Shown one piece after another: positions 20,115-28,886 of a stretch of 64,000 nucleotides of DNA. How positions within the stretch are numbered: the first letter of the stretch is position 1; every line of letters starts with the position of its first letter. The position numbers and the translations under genes were made by a program. Source of the DNA: Streptosporangium brasiliense. GTDB lineage: Bacteria > Actinomycetota > Actinomycetes > Streptosporangiales > Streptosporangiaceae. The DNA is taken from positions 1,364,001 through 1,428,000 of the forward strand of contig NZ_JAUSRB010000001.1 of assembly GCF_030811595.1 (NCBI RefSeq), written 5' to 3'. The notes under the pieces were generated by a model, which searched no databases, had not been told where the DNA came from, and saw only the letters and a list, made by a program, of their open reading frames with translations.

Positions 20115-21529
20115 CCGGGGAAGAAGACAGCGGCTGGATCGAGGCTGAGCTGGCCGATCTGGGTACCGACGACAGCTCTGAGCAGGAAGCGGGCCACGAC
20201 TCCGGCCCGCAGCCGGTCGTGGCCGTGGTGGGCCGCCCCAATGTGGGCAAGTCCACCCTGGTCAACCGGATCATCGGCCGCCGCGAGGCGGTCGTGGAGG
20301 ACGTGCCGGGCGTGACCCGCGACCGGGTCACCTACGACGCCACCTGGCGTGGCCGCCGGTTCACGGTGGTCGACACCGGCGGCTGGGATCCCGACGCGAC
20401 CGGCATGGCGTTGAAGATCGCCGAGCAGGCGCAGGTCGCGGCCGAGCTGGCCGATGTGATCCTGTTCGTGGTGGACGCCGTGGTGGGCGTGACCGACGCC
20501 GACGAGATCGTCGGCCATGTGCTGCGTGGCTCCGGCAAGCCGGTCATCCTGGCCGCGAACAAGGTCGACAACCAGCAGATGGAGCTGGAGGCCGCCGCCC
20601 TGTGGGCCCTGGGCCTGGGCGAGCCGCAGCCGGTCTCGGCCCTGCACGGCCGCTCCAGCGGCGACCTGCTGGATGTGATCCTGGACAAGCTGCCGGAGAC
20701 GCCGCAGCAGCGCTTCGGCGTCGAGCGCGGCCCGCGCCGGGTGGCCCTGCTGGGCAAGCCCAACGTGGGCAAGTCCTCGCTGCTGAACAAGCTGGCGGGT
20801 GAGGAGCGGGTGCTCGTCGACCCGATGGCGGGCACCACCCGTGACCCGGTCGACGAGCTGGTCCAGCTCGGCGGCAAGACCTGGCGCTTCGTCGACACCG
20901 CCGGCATCCGCCGGCGCGACCGCGAGCTGAAGGGCGCCGACTTCTACGCGAGCATGCGCACCCGGGGCGCGCTGGAGCGCTCGGAGGTCGCGGTCGTGCT
21001 CATCGACGCCAGCGAGGTGCTGACCGAGCAGGACCTGCGGATCATCTCCCTGGTGATCGAGTCGGGCCGGGCCATGGTCGTGGCGTTCAACAAGTGGGAC
21101 CTCCTCGACGAGGACCGCCGCTACTACCTGGAGAAGGAGATCGACCGCCAGCTCATCCGCGTTCCGTGGGCGCTGCGGGCCAACATCTCCGCCAAGACCG
21201 GCTGGCACGTGGAGAAGCTCGTCCCGGCCATCGACAGGGCGCTGGAGTCCTGGTCCACCCGGGTGCCCACGGCCCGGCTCAACGCCTTCCTCACCGACCT
21301 GGTCGCGGCCACCCCGCCCCCGGTCCGGGGCGGCAAGCAGCCCAAGATCCTCTTCGCCACCCAGGCGTCGACGGAGCCGCCCAAGTTCGTGCTGTTCACC
21401 TCGGGATTCCTCGAGGAGACCTACCGCCGCTTCATCGAGCGCCGCATCCGCGAGGAGTTCGGCTTCGCCGGCTCTCCGATCGAGGTCACGATGAAGATCC
21501 GCGAGAAGCGGCCGGCCCAGAAGAAGTGA
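20111..21529 (+). CDS. der: Ribosome biogenesis GTPase Der (EngA)
   Basis: The 472-residue protein has two tandem GTPase domains and a C-terminal KH-like domain. The first domain shows [25 protein letters not shown] and NKVD. The second shows [28 protein letters not shown] and NKWD. An acidic 35-residue N-terminal lead ([16 protein letters not shown]) precedes domain 1, as often in actinobacteria. Der acts in 50S subunit assembly. It ends the housekeeping run and is followed by a strong hairpin. Confidence 0.96.
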   Translation: MTGEEDSGWIEAELADLGTDDSSEQEAGHDSGPQPVVAVVGRPNVGKSTLVNRIIGRREAVVEDVPGVTRDRVTYDATWRGRRFTVVDTGGWDPDATGMALKIAEQAQVAAELADVILFVVDAVVGVTDADEIVGHVLRGSGKPVILAANKVDNQQMELEAAALWALGLGEPQPVSALHGRSSGDLLDVILDKLPETPQQRFGVERGPRRVALLGKPNVGKSSLLNKLAGEERVLVDPMAGTTRDPVDELVQLGGKTWRFVDTAGIRRRDRELKGADFYASMRTRGALERSEVAVVLIDASEVLTEQDLRIISLVIESGRAMVVAFNKWDLLDEDRRYYLEKEIDRQLIRVPWALRANISAKTGWHVEKLVPAIDRALESWSTRVPTARLNAFLTDLVAATPPPVRGGKQPKILFATQASTEPPKFVLFTSGFLEETYRRFIERRIREEFGFAGSPIEVTMKIREKRPAQKK

Positions 21530-21538
21530 CGGCCGGCG

Positions 21539-21564
21539 GACGGCCCGGCTCACGCCGGGCCGTC
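21539..21564 (+). terminator. Terminator after der
   Basis: GACGGCCCGGC (21539-21549) and GCCGGGCCGTC (21554-21564) form a perfect 11-bp stem with a TCAC loop, followed by TGTCGTTT. It lies 10 bases past the der stop and is the best intrinsic terminator in this stretch. Confidence 0.75.
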
Positions 21565-21756
21565 TGTCGTTTCCGCGCCTCCTCGGACGGAGGCCGGCCG
21601 CCTCCCGGGCCGGAGCCCCTGTCCCGCGCTCTCATCGGCCCTCCGGCCGTGACTCTCGGGACCGTTCGTGACGCCCGGGACCGGCCGCCTCCCGGACCTC
21701 GCGGGCCCTCGCCTCGTCCCACCCCTGGTCAAGCCGCTGTCGAGTGGGCGTCCGGC

Positions 21757-23535
21757 TCACTTCACGGCCGCGTCCGCCGGCCGGTGCGGCAGCAGCAGCG
21801 CCACCAGCGCCCCCGCCGCGCACAGGGCGGCGGTGAGCAGGAAGATCTCGCTGTACTCGATGTGCAGGGCGGCCCGCACCCTGCTCTCGTAGTCGGCCAG
21901 CCGCCCGGCGTAGACGGTGGGGTCCACGCCGAACGGCAGCGGCGTGTCCAGGTCGGCGGTGAGCGACTGGAAGCGGTGGAAACCCCAGGCCGACAGCCCG
22001 GCGACACCGAGCAGCATGCCCATCATCCGGGCCACGACCACCGCCGCCGACGCCACGCCGTGCTGGGCGGCCGGTGTGGCCCGCAGCACCGCCGAGGAGA
22101 CGGGGGCGATCACCACGCCCAGGCCGAGCCCGGCGACGACCAGGTCGACGTCCATGCGGTATCCGGCGGCGGCCAGGTCGGCGGGCCACTGGCCGATCCG
22201 GACGTAGCCGGCCGTGGCGAGCGCCAGCCCGGCCACCGCGACCACCCGCTCGCCGTACCGGCGGGCCACGACCCCGCCCAGCAGCGCGGCCGCCGAGAGC
22301 GCGACGAGAAAGCGGGACAGCACCAGCGCGCCGTCCAGCGTCTCCAGCCCGAGCAGCGTCTGCGCCGACAGCTGCACGTCCACGAGCGTGACCAGCAGTG
22401 CCGCGCCGGTCAGGAAGCTCACCCCGAGCGTGGCGAAGAACGGCCCGCGCAGGACCCCCGCCAGGTCGATCAGCCGGGTCCGGGCCCGGCTCTCCCACCC
22501 GGCGAACGCGGCGGCGGAGGCCACCCCCGCCACGATCATGGGCAGGCCCCACGGCGGCAGGACCGAAGCGCTCGGGTCGGGGTTGTAGAGCCCGGCCACG
22601 AGCAGGCCCAGCGCCAGGGCCAGCAGCAGGCCGCCGACCACGTCGACGCGGGTCCTGGCGGCCGGGCCGCGGACCGGCGGCGGCACGGACCGGTGCACGG
22701 CCACCGCGGCCAGGGCGACCAGGGGGAGGTTCAGCCAGAAGATCGACCGCCAGCCGCCGAGCTGGACGCCGCCCAGTTGCAGGGTGGGCGGCACCAGGGC
22801 GGCCAGGGCCGCGCCGTACAGGGGGCCGAGCACGCTGCCGAGCTCCTGGGCCGCGCCCACCGCGCCGAGGGCCACCGGGCGGTCGCGCTCGTCCCACAGG
22901 TCACCGACCAGGGCCATGGTGATGGGCAGCAGCGCGCCGCCCGCCAGACCCTGCAGGGCCCGTCCGGCGACCAGCCAGGCGACCGTGCCGCCCAGCGCGG
23001 TGACGACCGAGCCGACCGCGAAGCCCGCCAGGCAGAGATGGATCAGCGGGCGCCTGCCGTACCGGTCGGAGAGCCGGCCGAGCAGCGGCATGGCCGCGAT
23101 GTAGCCCAGCAGGAAGCCGGTGACGATCGGGGTGGCCCGCTCCAGGTGGTTCAGCGGGACGTCGGCGTCCTTGGCGATGTCGACCAGGACGGTGACCACG
23201 ACATAGGCGTCCAGGGCGGCCAGCAGTACCGCGGTGCCGCCCACGCCGAGCGCGGTCCGCCGCCGGGCAGCCGGATCTCCGCCGGGCCCGGGGTCGCTCG
23301 TACGGTCGGCCGCGGGCTGCGTGGTGGAGCCGTCCGCATGGCCGGGCGCCGGGTGCGTGGTGGAGCCGTCCGCACGGTCGGCCGCGGGCTGCGCGATGGG
23401 GTGACTCGCATGGTCGGACGCGGGCTGCGCCGTGGAGCCGGTCTCCCCGCGCGTCGCAGGGGCGCCGGTCGGATCCTCGGCCGCCGGGGGCGTCGCCGGG
23501 CGGCCGGTCGCGGGGTGCGGGACAGGGTCGGTCAC
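21757..23535 (-). CDS. MFS exporter, P55 (Rv1410c)-like, with extended N terminus
   Basis: The GTG at 23535 lies 3 bases after the lipoprotein gene stop. The protein has 592 residues. The first 90 are a Pro/Thr/Asp-rich repeat ([16 protein letters not shown] and variants); about 14 membrane segments follow. MFS motif A is [12 protein letters not shown], and [18 protein letters not shown] follows. The large loop before the last helices ([17 protein letters not shown] and on) matches the periplasmic extension of P55. In mycobacteria the lprG-p55 pair moves triacylglycerides to the outer envelope; here lipid transport is inferred from the same gene order. Confidence 0.85.
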   Translation of the reverse strand: MTDPVPHPATGRPATPPAAEDPTGAPATRGETGSTAQPASDHASHPIAQPAADRADGSTTHPAPGHADGSTTQPAADRTSDPGPGGDPAARRRTALGVGGTAVLLAALDAYVVVTVLVDIAKDADVPLNHLERATPIVTGFLLGYIAAMPLLGRLSDRYGRRPLIHLCLAGFAVGSVVTALGGTVAWLVAGRALQGLAGGALLPITMALVGDLWDERDRPVALGAVGAAQELGSVLGPLYGAALAALVPPTLQLGGVQLGGWRSIFWLNLPLVALAAVAVHRSVPPPVRGPAARTRVDVVGGLLLALALGLLVAGLYNPDPSASVLPPWGLPMIVAGVASAAAFAGWESRARTRLIDLAGVLRGPFFATLGVSFLTGAALLVTLVDVQLSAQTLLGLETLDGALVLSRFLVALSAAALLGGVVARRYGERVVAVAGLALATAGYVRIGQWPADLAAAGYRMDVDLVVAGLGLGVVIAPVSSAVLRATPAAQHGVASAAVVVARMMGMLLGVAGLSAWGFHRFQSLTADLDTPLPFGVDPTVYAGRLADYESRVRAALHIEYSEIFLLTAALCAAGALVALLLPHRPADAAVK

Positions 23536-23538
23536 GGG

Positions 23539-24219
23539 TCACTCCGCCGGTGCGGTGACCTGGACCGGCACGTCGTAGTCGCGGAAGGTGACGATCACCT
23601 TGCCGCCGTTCAGCGGCAGGTCGGCCTTGAGCAGGCGGTTGGTGGACCTGTCGATCCAGAGCCTGCCGTTCACGCTCTGCGTGAGCCCCGGCACCATCGT
23701 GGCCAGGACCTGCTGGGAGAGCGTCGCCGAGACCCGGTAGGCGCCGGTGCCGTCCACCTTCTCCTCGGCCTCGGTCTTCGGGTCCAGCGCGTTGCTCAGG
23801 AGCTGGACGATGCCCCTGTCGGGGTTGAGGATGGCCGACGGGTCGTAGATCGAGGCCAGCTGGCTCCGCGATATCTTCTGGAAGCCGCCGGTCACGCCCT
23901 TGAAGTGGACGGTCTCCCCGATCAGGACGAACTGGATCTCCTGGAGGCTGCCCGCCAGGTCGATGTTGATGGTGCCGTCGGCGTCGCCGGTCCCGCTGAG
24001 GCGGCCGCTGGCCTTCTTGACCGGCACCGGCGGGGTGCCCTCGGTCTCCATGGTGAAGGCGGCGGACTTGACGCTCCGCATCGCCTCCGCGGACTTCTTG
24101 ACCAGCTCGGCCCCGCCGGGCAGCGCCGCCTGGTCACCGGGGGAGCCACCGCCGCCGCACGCGGTGATCAGGGAGAGCGCGGCGATCACCGCGGCGACGA
24201 GGATCCGGCGAGCAGACAT
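23539..24219 (-). CDS. LprG/LppX-like lipoprotein
   Basis: The 226-residue precursor has a lipoprotein signal with lipobox LITAC, Cys21 being the lipidated residue, then a Gly-rich spacer. The body fits the LppX_LprAFG fold (VKKSAEAMRSVKSAAFTME; LWIDRSTNRLLKADLPLNGG), a half-barrel with a lipid-binding cavity. It would sit on the outer face of the membrane and hand lipids to or from the P55-like exporter encoded 3 bases downstream. The near-zero spacing indicates one operon. Confidence 0.87.
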   Translation of the reverse strand: MSARRILVAAVIAALSLITACGGGGSPGDQAALPGGAELVKKSAEAMRSVKSAAFTMETEGTPPVPVKKASGRLSGTGDADGTINIDLAGSLQEIQFVLIGETVHFKGVTGGFQKISRSQLASIYDPSAILNPDRGIVQLLSNALDPKTEAEEKVDGTGAYRVSATLSQQVLATMVPGLTQSVNGRLWIDRSTNRLLKADLPLNGGKVIVTFRDYDVPVQVTAPAE

Positions 24220-24279
24220 GGCCGGATCGTAGCGACCGCTCGGTCAACTAAGGGAGAACCCGCCGGTATCGGTTTCGCT

Positions 24280-24831
24280 TCAGCGCAGGCTTTTGAGGTG
24301 GTTCACCACGGGGACGTAGGCCGTCTCCAGCTCGTGGAGCTGGTCGTCGGTGAGCAGGTCGATGAAGTGCCGGCGCACGCTGGCCACGTGGTGCGGCGCG
24401 ACCTTCTGGATGGTGGCCCAGCCGTGCTCGGTGAGCACGGCGAAGGTGCCGCGCCGGTCGTCGGCGCAGGTCTCCCTGGCGACCAGTCCGGCCGTCTCCA
24501 TCCGGGAGATCTGATGGGACAGGCGGCTGCGGGACTGGATCGTGGCGTCGGCCAGGTCGCTCATGCGCATGCGGTGCTCGGGGTGCTCCGAGAGGTTGAC
24601 CAGGATCTCGTAGTCGTTGACCGAGAGCCCGAAGGTCTGCAGATCGCGATCGAGCCGGTGCTCCAGGAGCTTGTGCGCGGCCAGGTGGGCACGCCAGGCC
24701 CGCTGCTCAAGCGAGTTGAGCCAGCGGGGATCCTCGGTGTCCACCGATCGCTCACCCTCGTCCGTCTGCTGTGCGGGCGGCTCCGGCCGGCCGGCCATTC
24801 CGCTTCCCGCGTCGGCGCGCTCCCTGCTCAT
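24280..24831 (-). CDS. MarR-family transcriptional regulator
   Basis: The 183-residue protein has a 45-residue hydrophilic lead, then a MarR winged helix (LSVNDYEILVNLSEHPEHRM; MSDLADATIQSRSRLSHQIS recognition region; GLVARETCADDRRGTFAVLT wing). Such dimers repress exporters or redox enzymes and release DNA on ligand binding or oxidation. It lies 15 bases downstream of the nitroreductase gene in the same direction. It probably controls that operon through the dyad at 25481-25500. Confidence 0.9.
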   Translation of the reverse strand: MSRERADAGSGMAGRPEPPAQQTDEGERSVDTEDPRWLNSLEQRAWRAHLAAHKLLEHRLDRDLQTFGLSVNDYEILVNLSEHPEHRMRMSDLADATIQSRSRLSHQISRMETAGLVARETCADDRRGTFAVLTEHGWATIQKVAPHHVASVRRHFIDLLTDDQLHELETAYVPVVNHLKSLR

Positions 24832-24846
24832 AGGTCAGAACCTACA

Positions 24847-25437
24847 TCAGACGGCCGTGACCACCTCCTCGTAGGACAGGCGGGGAAGACGGTCGAACCA
24901 CGCGTTCTCGCCGGGCCTGCCGATGTTGACGACGGCCAGCACGGTGTGGGCGTCGTCGAGGAACTCCTTGTCGATGCCGGCGGCGTCGTAGCCTGCCATC
25001 GGGCCGGCGGCCAGGCCGGCGGCGCGGACGCCCAGGATGAAGTAGCCGAGCTGCAGGGTCGCGTTGAACCTGGCCGAGTGGGCGCGCCTGGCCTCGTCGG
25101 CGGCGAACATGTCCCTGGCGCCGGTGGCGTGCGGGAAGACCTTGGGGAGCTCCTCGTGGAAGTCCAGGTCGGCGGCGAGGATGGCGACCAGCGGAGCGGC
25201 GGCGGTCTTGGCCTGGTTGCCCGGGCTCATGAGGGGGATCAGCCGCTCGCGGGCTTCGGGGCTGCGGACCAGGACGATCCGGAGCGGCTGCTGGTTCATC
25301 GCGGTCGGGGCGTACTTGACCAGGTCGTAGATCGCCCGGATCTGCTCGTCGCTGACCGGCTCGTCGGTGAAGGTGTTCGCCGTGCGGGCGTCACGGAAGA
25401 GCAGGTTCTGGGCGTCGGAGGAGAGCACGAGAGCCAT
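24847..25437 (-). CDS. Nitroreductase-family protein, RutE/HadB type
   Basis: The 196-residue flavoenzyme resembles malonic semialdehyde reductase RutE and related nitroreductases. It has the N-terminal FMN-binding ARTANTFTDEPV, APTAMNQQPLRIVLV, and the C-terminal VVNIGRPGENAWFDRLPRL. No rut pyrimidine-degradation genes are nearby, and the partner is a MarR regulator. General quinone or nitro-compound reduction is therefore as likely as the RutE reaction. The start is ATG 25437 with AAGGA about 8 bases upstream. Confidence 0.85.
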   Translation of the reverse strand: MALVLSSDAQNLLFRDARTANTFTDEPVSDEQIRAIYDLVKYAPTAMNQQPLRIVLVRSPEARERLIPLMSPGNQAKTAAAPLVAILAADLDFHEELPKVFPHATGARDMFAADEARRAHSARFNATLQLGYFILGVRAAGLAAGPMAGYDAAGIDKEFLDDAHTVLAVVNIGRPGENAWFDRLPRLSYEEVVTAV

Positions 25438-25480
25438 TTTGTGTCCTTAGATGCTTTATGGGTTATATGTCCGCATCAAC

Positions 25481-25500
25481 ATAGGTGAACCTTCAACTAT
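25481..25500 (-). promoter_or_regulatory. MarR-type operator upstream of nitroreductase
   Basis: The 20-bp sequence ATAGGTGAACCTTCAACTAT reads as ATAGnTGAAnnTTCAnCTAT, symmetric at 8 of 10 base pairs. It lies 44-63 bases upstream of the nitroreductase ATG in an AT-rich stretch, and about 50 bases from the divergent CDF gene. Size and symmetry suit a MarR dimer. Confidence 0.6.
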
Positions 25501-25548
25501 TCCGGTCCAGTCCCTGAGACGTGGCTCACAGGCACGTACAGTGATCGA

Positions 25549-26532
25549 GTGGTGGACAAGGCGGCGGAGAAGGCCGGATCGGAGAGCCTCGGCACGGTGG
25601 TCGTGGCGGGCCTGGCCAACCTCGCGATCGCGGTGGCCAAGCTGGTCGCGGGCCTGATCAGCGGCTCGTCGGCGATGCTGTCCGAGGCCGCGCACTCGGC
25701 CGCCGACACGGTCACCGAGATACTGCTGTTCGTCGCGGTGCGCCGGTCCGGCCACCCCGCAGACGCCCGGCACCCCTTCGGGCACGGCATGGCCGGCTTC
25801 TTCTGGGCGCTGATGGCCGCCTTCGCCACCCTCATCGGCGGGGCCGGGTTCTCCATCACCCACGGCCTGCACGAGATCGGTCACGGCGAGGAGCTCGCCG
25901 ACCTGAGGATCTCCTACGCCGTCCTCGCGGTCTCGGCCGTCATCGAGGGCCTCTCGTTCCTCAAGGCGCTGTCACAGGTGCGCGCCGAGGCCGCGCGGCT
26001 GAGGGTGAGCCCGCAGCGCTACGTCTCCAGAACCACCGACACCGCGCTGAAGGCCGTGCTCTTCGAGGACGGCGCCGCCCTGGTGGGCCTGCTGATCGCC
26101 GCGTGCGGCCTGCTGGCCTACCAGCTGACCGGATCCCCCCTGTGGGACGGCGTCGCCTCGGTGGCGATCGGCCTGCTGCTGCTCGGAGTCGCGCTCAACC
26201 TCATCCGCACCAACGTGTCCCTGCTGATCGGCCAGGCGGCGCCCGTGCGGATGGAGCAGGAGATCAGGGCCGAACTCCTCGCCCTGCCCGAGGTCGAGGG
26301 GGTGGTGGAACTGCTGACCATGATGCTGGGGCCGGACGAGGTGCTGGTCGCCGCCCGGGTCGACTTCGCCGACGACACCACCGGGGCCGTCCTGGAGCTG
26401 GCCGCCGACCGGGTGGCGCGCAGGCTGGAGGCGCGCTTCTCCTCGATCTCGCAGGTGTTCCTCGACCCGACCCCGGGAAGGTCAGCCCAGGGTGGCCGGG
26501 TGGTCGGTGACGACGCAGACCGCGACGGCTGA
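25549..26532 (+). CDS. Cation diffusion facilitator family transporter
   Basis: The 327-residue protein has six membrane segments and a cytoplasmic C-terminal ferredoxin-like domain. The metal-site motif in the second helix is present (EAAHSAADTVTEI), followed by RHPFGHGMAGFFW. The fifth-helix site is EDGAALVGL rather than the common HxxxD. CDF proteins export Zn, Mn, Fe or Co in exchange for protons; the metal is not predictable. TACAGT lies 6 bases before GTG 25549 (a second GTG follows at 25552), suggesting a leaderless mRNA. The last 51 bases overlap the convergent phosphopantetheinyl transferase gene. Confidence 0.88.
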   Translation: MVDKAAEKAGSESLGTVVVAGLANLAIAVAKLVAGLISGSSAMLSEAAHSAADTVTEILLFVAVRRSGHPADARHPFGHGMAGFFWALMAAFATLIGGAGFSITHGLHEIGHGEELADLRISYAVLAVSAVIEGLSFLKALSQVRAEAARLRVSPQRYVSRTTDTALKAVLFEDGAALVGLLIAACGLLAYQLTGSPLWDGVASVAIGLLLLGVALNLIRTNVSLLIGQAAPVRMEQEIRAELLALPEVEGVVELLTMMLGPDEVLVAARVDFADDTTGAVLELAADRVARRLEARFSSISQVFLDPTPGRSAQGGRVVGDDADRDG

Positions 26533-27162
26533 GGCCGTCCGCCACTCCAGCAGATGCTTGCCCTCCCACTCCAGGCGGTGGAGCCGGGCTCCGTCGAGGC
26601 GGGGCCCCGGTCCGTCGGGGGAGGGCGCCTCCACCGTGATGGGGAGCGCGGACAGGTCCGCGGTGCTCAGGTCGTCCAGGGTGAGCTCGCCGCGCTTGAT
26701 CAGCGCCTCCTTGCGGACCCAGAGGCGGATCAGCTCCTCGCTGTCGCGGACCAGGGCCCGCTCCGCGGGAGCCAGGACGTGCGCGACCAGGGCCTTGTCC
26801 ATGGGGCCCGCGGGGACGCGCTCGGCGTCCACGCCGACCCGGCCCGGGCCCACCGCCGCGCACACGTATCCGTGGCTGTGGGAGAGGCTGACGCCGAGTT
26901 CGGGGACCTCCGGGAAGTACGGCTTGCCGTGCCCCGGCCCGCAGCGGTCGCAGTGCTGCAGCAGCGTCAGCCGGTCCTCGGGGACGCCGACGACCTTGGC
27001 CGCGCACTGCCGTACCAGGAGATGGGCCGCGACGAAGTCGCGCCGGTCGCTCTCTCTGAGGAACGTCGCCGCGCGTTCACGCTCGATCTCGGTGAACAGG
27101 TCCATTCTGTCGGGGGAGTAGATCTCGTCGGTGGGACCGGCCAGCACCAGGCAATCGCGCAT
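26482..27162 (-). CDS. 4'-phosphopantetheinyl transferase superfamily protein
   Basis: The 226-residue protein matches Sfp-type enzymes that transfer phosphopantetheine from CoA to carrier proteins. Visible motifs are GKPYFPEVPELGVSLSHS (P1/P1a region), VGVDAERV (Mg-binding Asp/Glu) and LWVRKEALIKRGE (WxxKEA). No polyketide or peptide synthetase gene is in the window, so it likely serves carrier proteins in trans. TAATCT lies 6 bases upstream of the ATG, and a GGTGAT-type palindrome lies further up. Confidence 0.9.
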   Translation of the reverse strand: MRDCLVLAGPTDEIYSPDRMDLFTEIERERAATFLRESDRRDFVAAHLLVRQCAAKVVGVPEDRLTLLQHCDRCGPGHGKPYFPEVPELGVSLSHSHGYVCAAVGPGRVGVDAERVPAGPMDKALVAHVLAPAERALVRDSEELIRLWVRKEALIKRGELTLDDLSTADLSALPITVEAPSPDGPGPRLDGARLHRLEWEGKHLLEWRTASAVAVCVVTDHPATLG

Positions 27163-27194
27163 CTGCTCAGATTAAGCGTTTCAGGGCCGTAAGA

Positions 27195-27222
27195 GGTGAT
27201 CTATCGATGGATCACCGGTGAT
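27195..27222 (-). promoter_or_regulatory. Operator-like palindromes upstream of phosphopantetheinyl transferase
   Basis: GGTGATC (27195-27201) and GATCACC (27210-27216) form one dyad. ATCACCGGTGAT (27211-27222) is a perfect 12-bp palindrome sharing the middle half-site. Three GGTGAT half-sites thus lie 33-60 bases upstream of the start at 27162. Confidence 0.5.
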
Positions 27223-27371
27223 ACGGCGACCGCCCCGGCCGCCACCCCGCTCGGGACGGTGGCCGGGACCCCGAATCCCCCGGGTAAGGCCGCGGGCCCG
27301 GCGCCGACGCCGAGTTGCTCCCGCTCCGGGCAGGCGGACCTCGCCATGGGACCTTCCCTCGTTCCCGTCCG

Positions 27372-28709
27372 TCACTCGGCGATCAGGTCGTCCGGCGTCG
27401 AGCGGGCGAGACCGGCGAGCGTGGCCAGGGCCCGCGCGAGGGTTTCGGTGGGCGGGGAGGCGAGGCCGAGGCGGATGGCGTTCGGGGCGCGGTAGTGGCC
27501 GACGGCGAAAGCCGCCGCAGGAGTGACCGCGATGCCCTGGCGTGCGGCGGCGGCGACGAAGGTGTCGGCCCGCCACGGCGGCGGGAGCTCCCACCAGCAG
27601 TAGAAGGAGTGGGGATCGCTGTGCACCGCGAACTCCCCCAGATGCCGGGCGACGAGCTCCTGGCGGGCGGTGGCCTCCCGCTGCTTGGCGCGGGCCACCG
27701 TGTCGACGACGCCGTCGCTCAGCCACCGGGTCGCGGCGTCCAGCGCGAAACGCATCGGCGTCCAGCCGCCGGAGCGCAGGGCGGTCGAGACGTTCGCGCC
27801 GAGGGCCTCGGGGACGACGGCGAATCCGAGCGTCAGGCCGGGAGCGAGCCGCTTGGAGAGGCTGTCGACGAGGACGGTCCGTTCGGGGGCCAGCGCGGCG
27901 AGGGGCGGGAGGTCGGGGCGGAGGAAGGACCAGATCGTGTCCTCGATCGCGTGGAGGTCCAGCCGCTCCAGCAGGTCCGCGAGCTCGGCCCGGCGCTCCA
28001 CGGGCATGGTCAGCGACAGCGGGTTGTGCAGCGTCGGCTGGAGGTAGATGGAGGCGAGCGGGGTCTTGCGCGTGGCGGCCTCGACGGCCTCGGGGACCAC
28101 TCCGGCCGCGTCGACGGCCAGCGGCACGAGAGTGACGCCGAGGCGGCCGGCGATCGCCTTGACGACGGGATAGGTGAGCTCCTCCACGCCGATCCTGGCT
28201 CCGGGGGGCGCCAGCGCGGCCATGGCGGCGGCGATCGCCTGACGGCCGTTGCCCGCGAACAGGACACGCTCCTGGTCCGGCCGCCAGTGCCCGCGCGCGA
28301 GCAGCTCGGCGACGCGGCTGCGCGCCGGGAGCGTCCCCGCCGCGCCCACCGGACGCATGGACGACTCCAGCACGTCGGGGCGGAGCAGGGAACCGATGCT
28401 CGCCGCCTGAAGACTCGCCTGCTCGGGCACGAAGGCGTAGTTGAGCTCCAGATCGACCCTGCTGTCGGCCGGTTCGGCGAGGGCGGGGTCGGGGCGTGGA
28501 GCGGCGGCCCTGACGAACGTGCCGCGTCCGACCTCGCCGACCGTCAGGCCGCGGCGGACGAGCTCCTTGTAGACGCGGGCGGCGGTGGAGTTGGCGATGG
28601 TGCGCTGCCGCGCGAACTCCCGCTGCGGCGGCAGGCGGTCGCCCGGCCGCAGCCGCCCGGCCGCGATGTCCGCCGCCACCTCGTCAGCCACCCGCCGGTA
28701 GTCATCCAT
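27372..28709 (-). CDS. MocR-type GntR/aminotransferase regulator
   Basis: Starting at ATG 28709 (GAGGAGGAG upstream) the protein has 445 residues. Residues 1-70 are a GntR winged helix (DYRRVADEVAADIAAGRLRP, NSTAARVYKELVRRG). The rest is a fold-type I aminotransferase domain with the PLP lysine in VDSLSKRLAPGL and LQPTLHNPLSLTM. MocR proteins sense PLP or amino-containing ligands and control nearby genes. Here the divergent neighbour is a LysE-type exporter, with two overlapping dyads between them. Confidence 0.92.
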   Translation of the reverse strand: MDDYRRVADEVAADIAAGRLRPGDRLPPQREFARQRTIANSTAARVYKELVRRGLTVGEVGRGTFVRAAAPRPDPALAEPADSRVDLELNYAFVPEQASLQAASIGSLLRPDVLESSMRPVGAAGTLPARSRVAELLARGHWRPDQERVLFAGNGRQAIAAAMAALAPPGARIGVEELTYPVVKAIAGRLGVTLVPLAVDAAGVVPEAVEAATRKTPLASIYLQPTLHNPLSLTMPVERRAELADLLERLDLHAIEDTIWSFLRPDLPPLAALAPERTVLVDSLSKRLAPGLTLGFAVVPEALGANVSTALRSGGWTPMRFALDAATRWLSDGVVDTVARAKQREATARQELVARHLGEFAVHSDPHSFYCWWELPPPWRADTFVAAAARQGIAVTPAAAFAVGHYRAPNAIRLGLASPPTETLARALATLAGLARSTPDDLIAE

Positions 28710-28741
28710 GGCCGTCTCCTCCTCGGCAGAATTCAAGCATA

Positions 28742-28774
28742 AAATTGCTCCGAGTGCAATTTCTAATATTGCAC
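28742..28774. promoter_or_regulatory. Two overlapping dyads between mocR-type and lysE-type genes
   Basis: AAATTGC (28742-28748)/GCAATTT (28756-28762) and GTGCAAT (28754-28760)/ATTGCAC (28768-28774) are both perfect 7-bp inverted repeats with 7-bp spacers. The right half of the first is also the left half of the second. TAATAT at 28764-28769 may be the -10 for the exporter. This is the likely binding region of the MocR-type regulator. Confidence 0.7.
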
Positions 28775-28886
28775 TGAAATGAATTGAGGAGATAGCTTCG
28801 GCATGTCGGCGCAATCGGCGCCCCCGGAACGGTTACCCGGGCCTGCGACGACCTCGGGGCTCGAGCGCGGAAGGTGGACGGTGGCA

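Noticed and set aside
21094..25488. Very long rightward open frame (1464 codons) across der, the P55-like exporter, lprG-like, marR and nitroreductase genes
   Set aside because: It runs antisense to four well-supported genes and through their intergenic spaces; composition is Gly/Arg/Gln/His repeats typical of a reverse-frame shadow.
26482..28709. Biosynthetic gene cluster suggested by the phosphopantetheinyl transferase
   Set aside because: No synthetase, ketosynthase or carrier-protein gene is nearby; neighbours are a cation exporter and a regulator/exporter pair.
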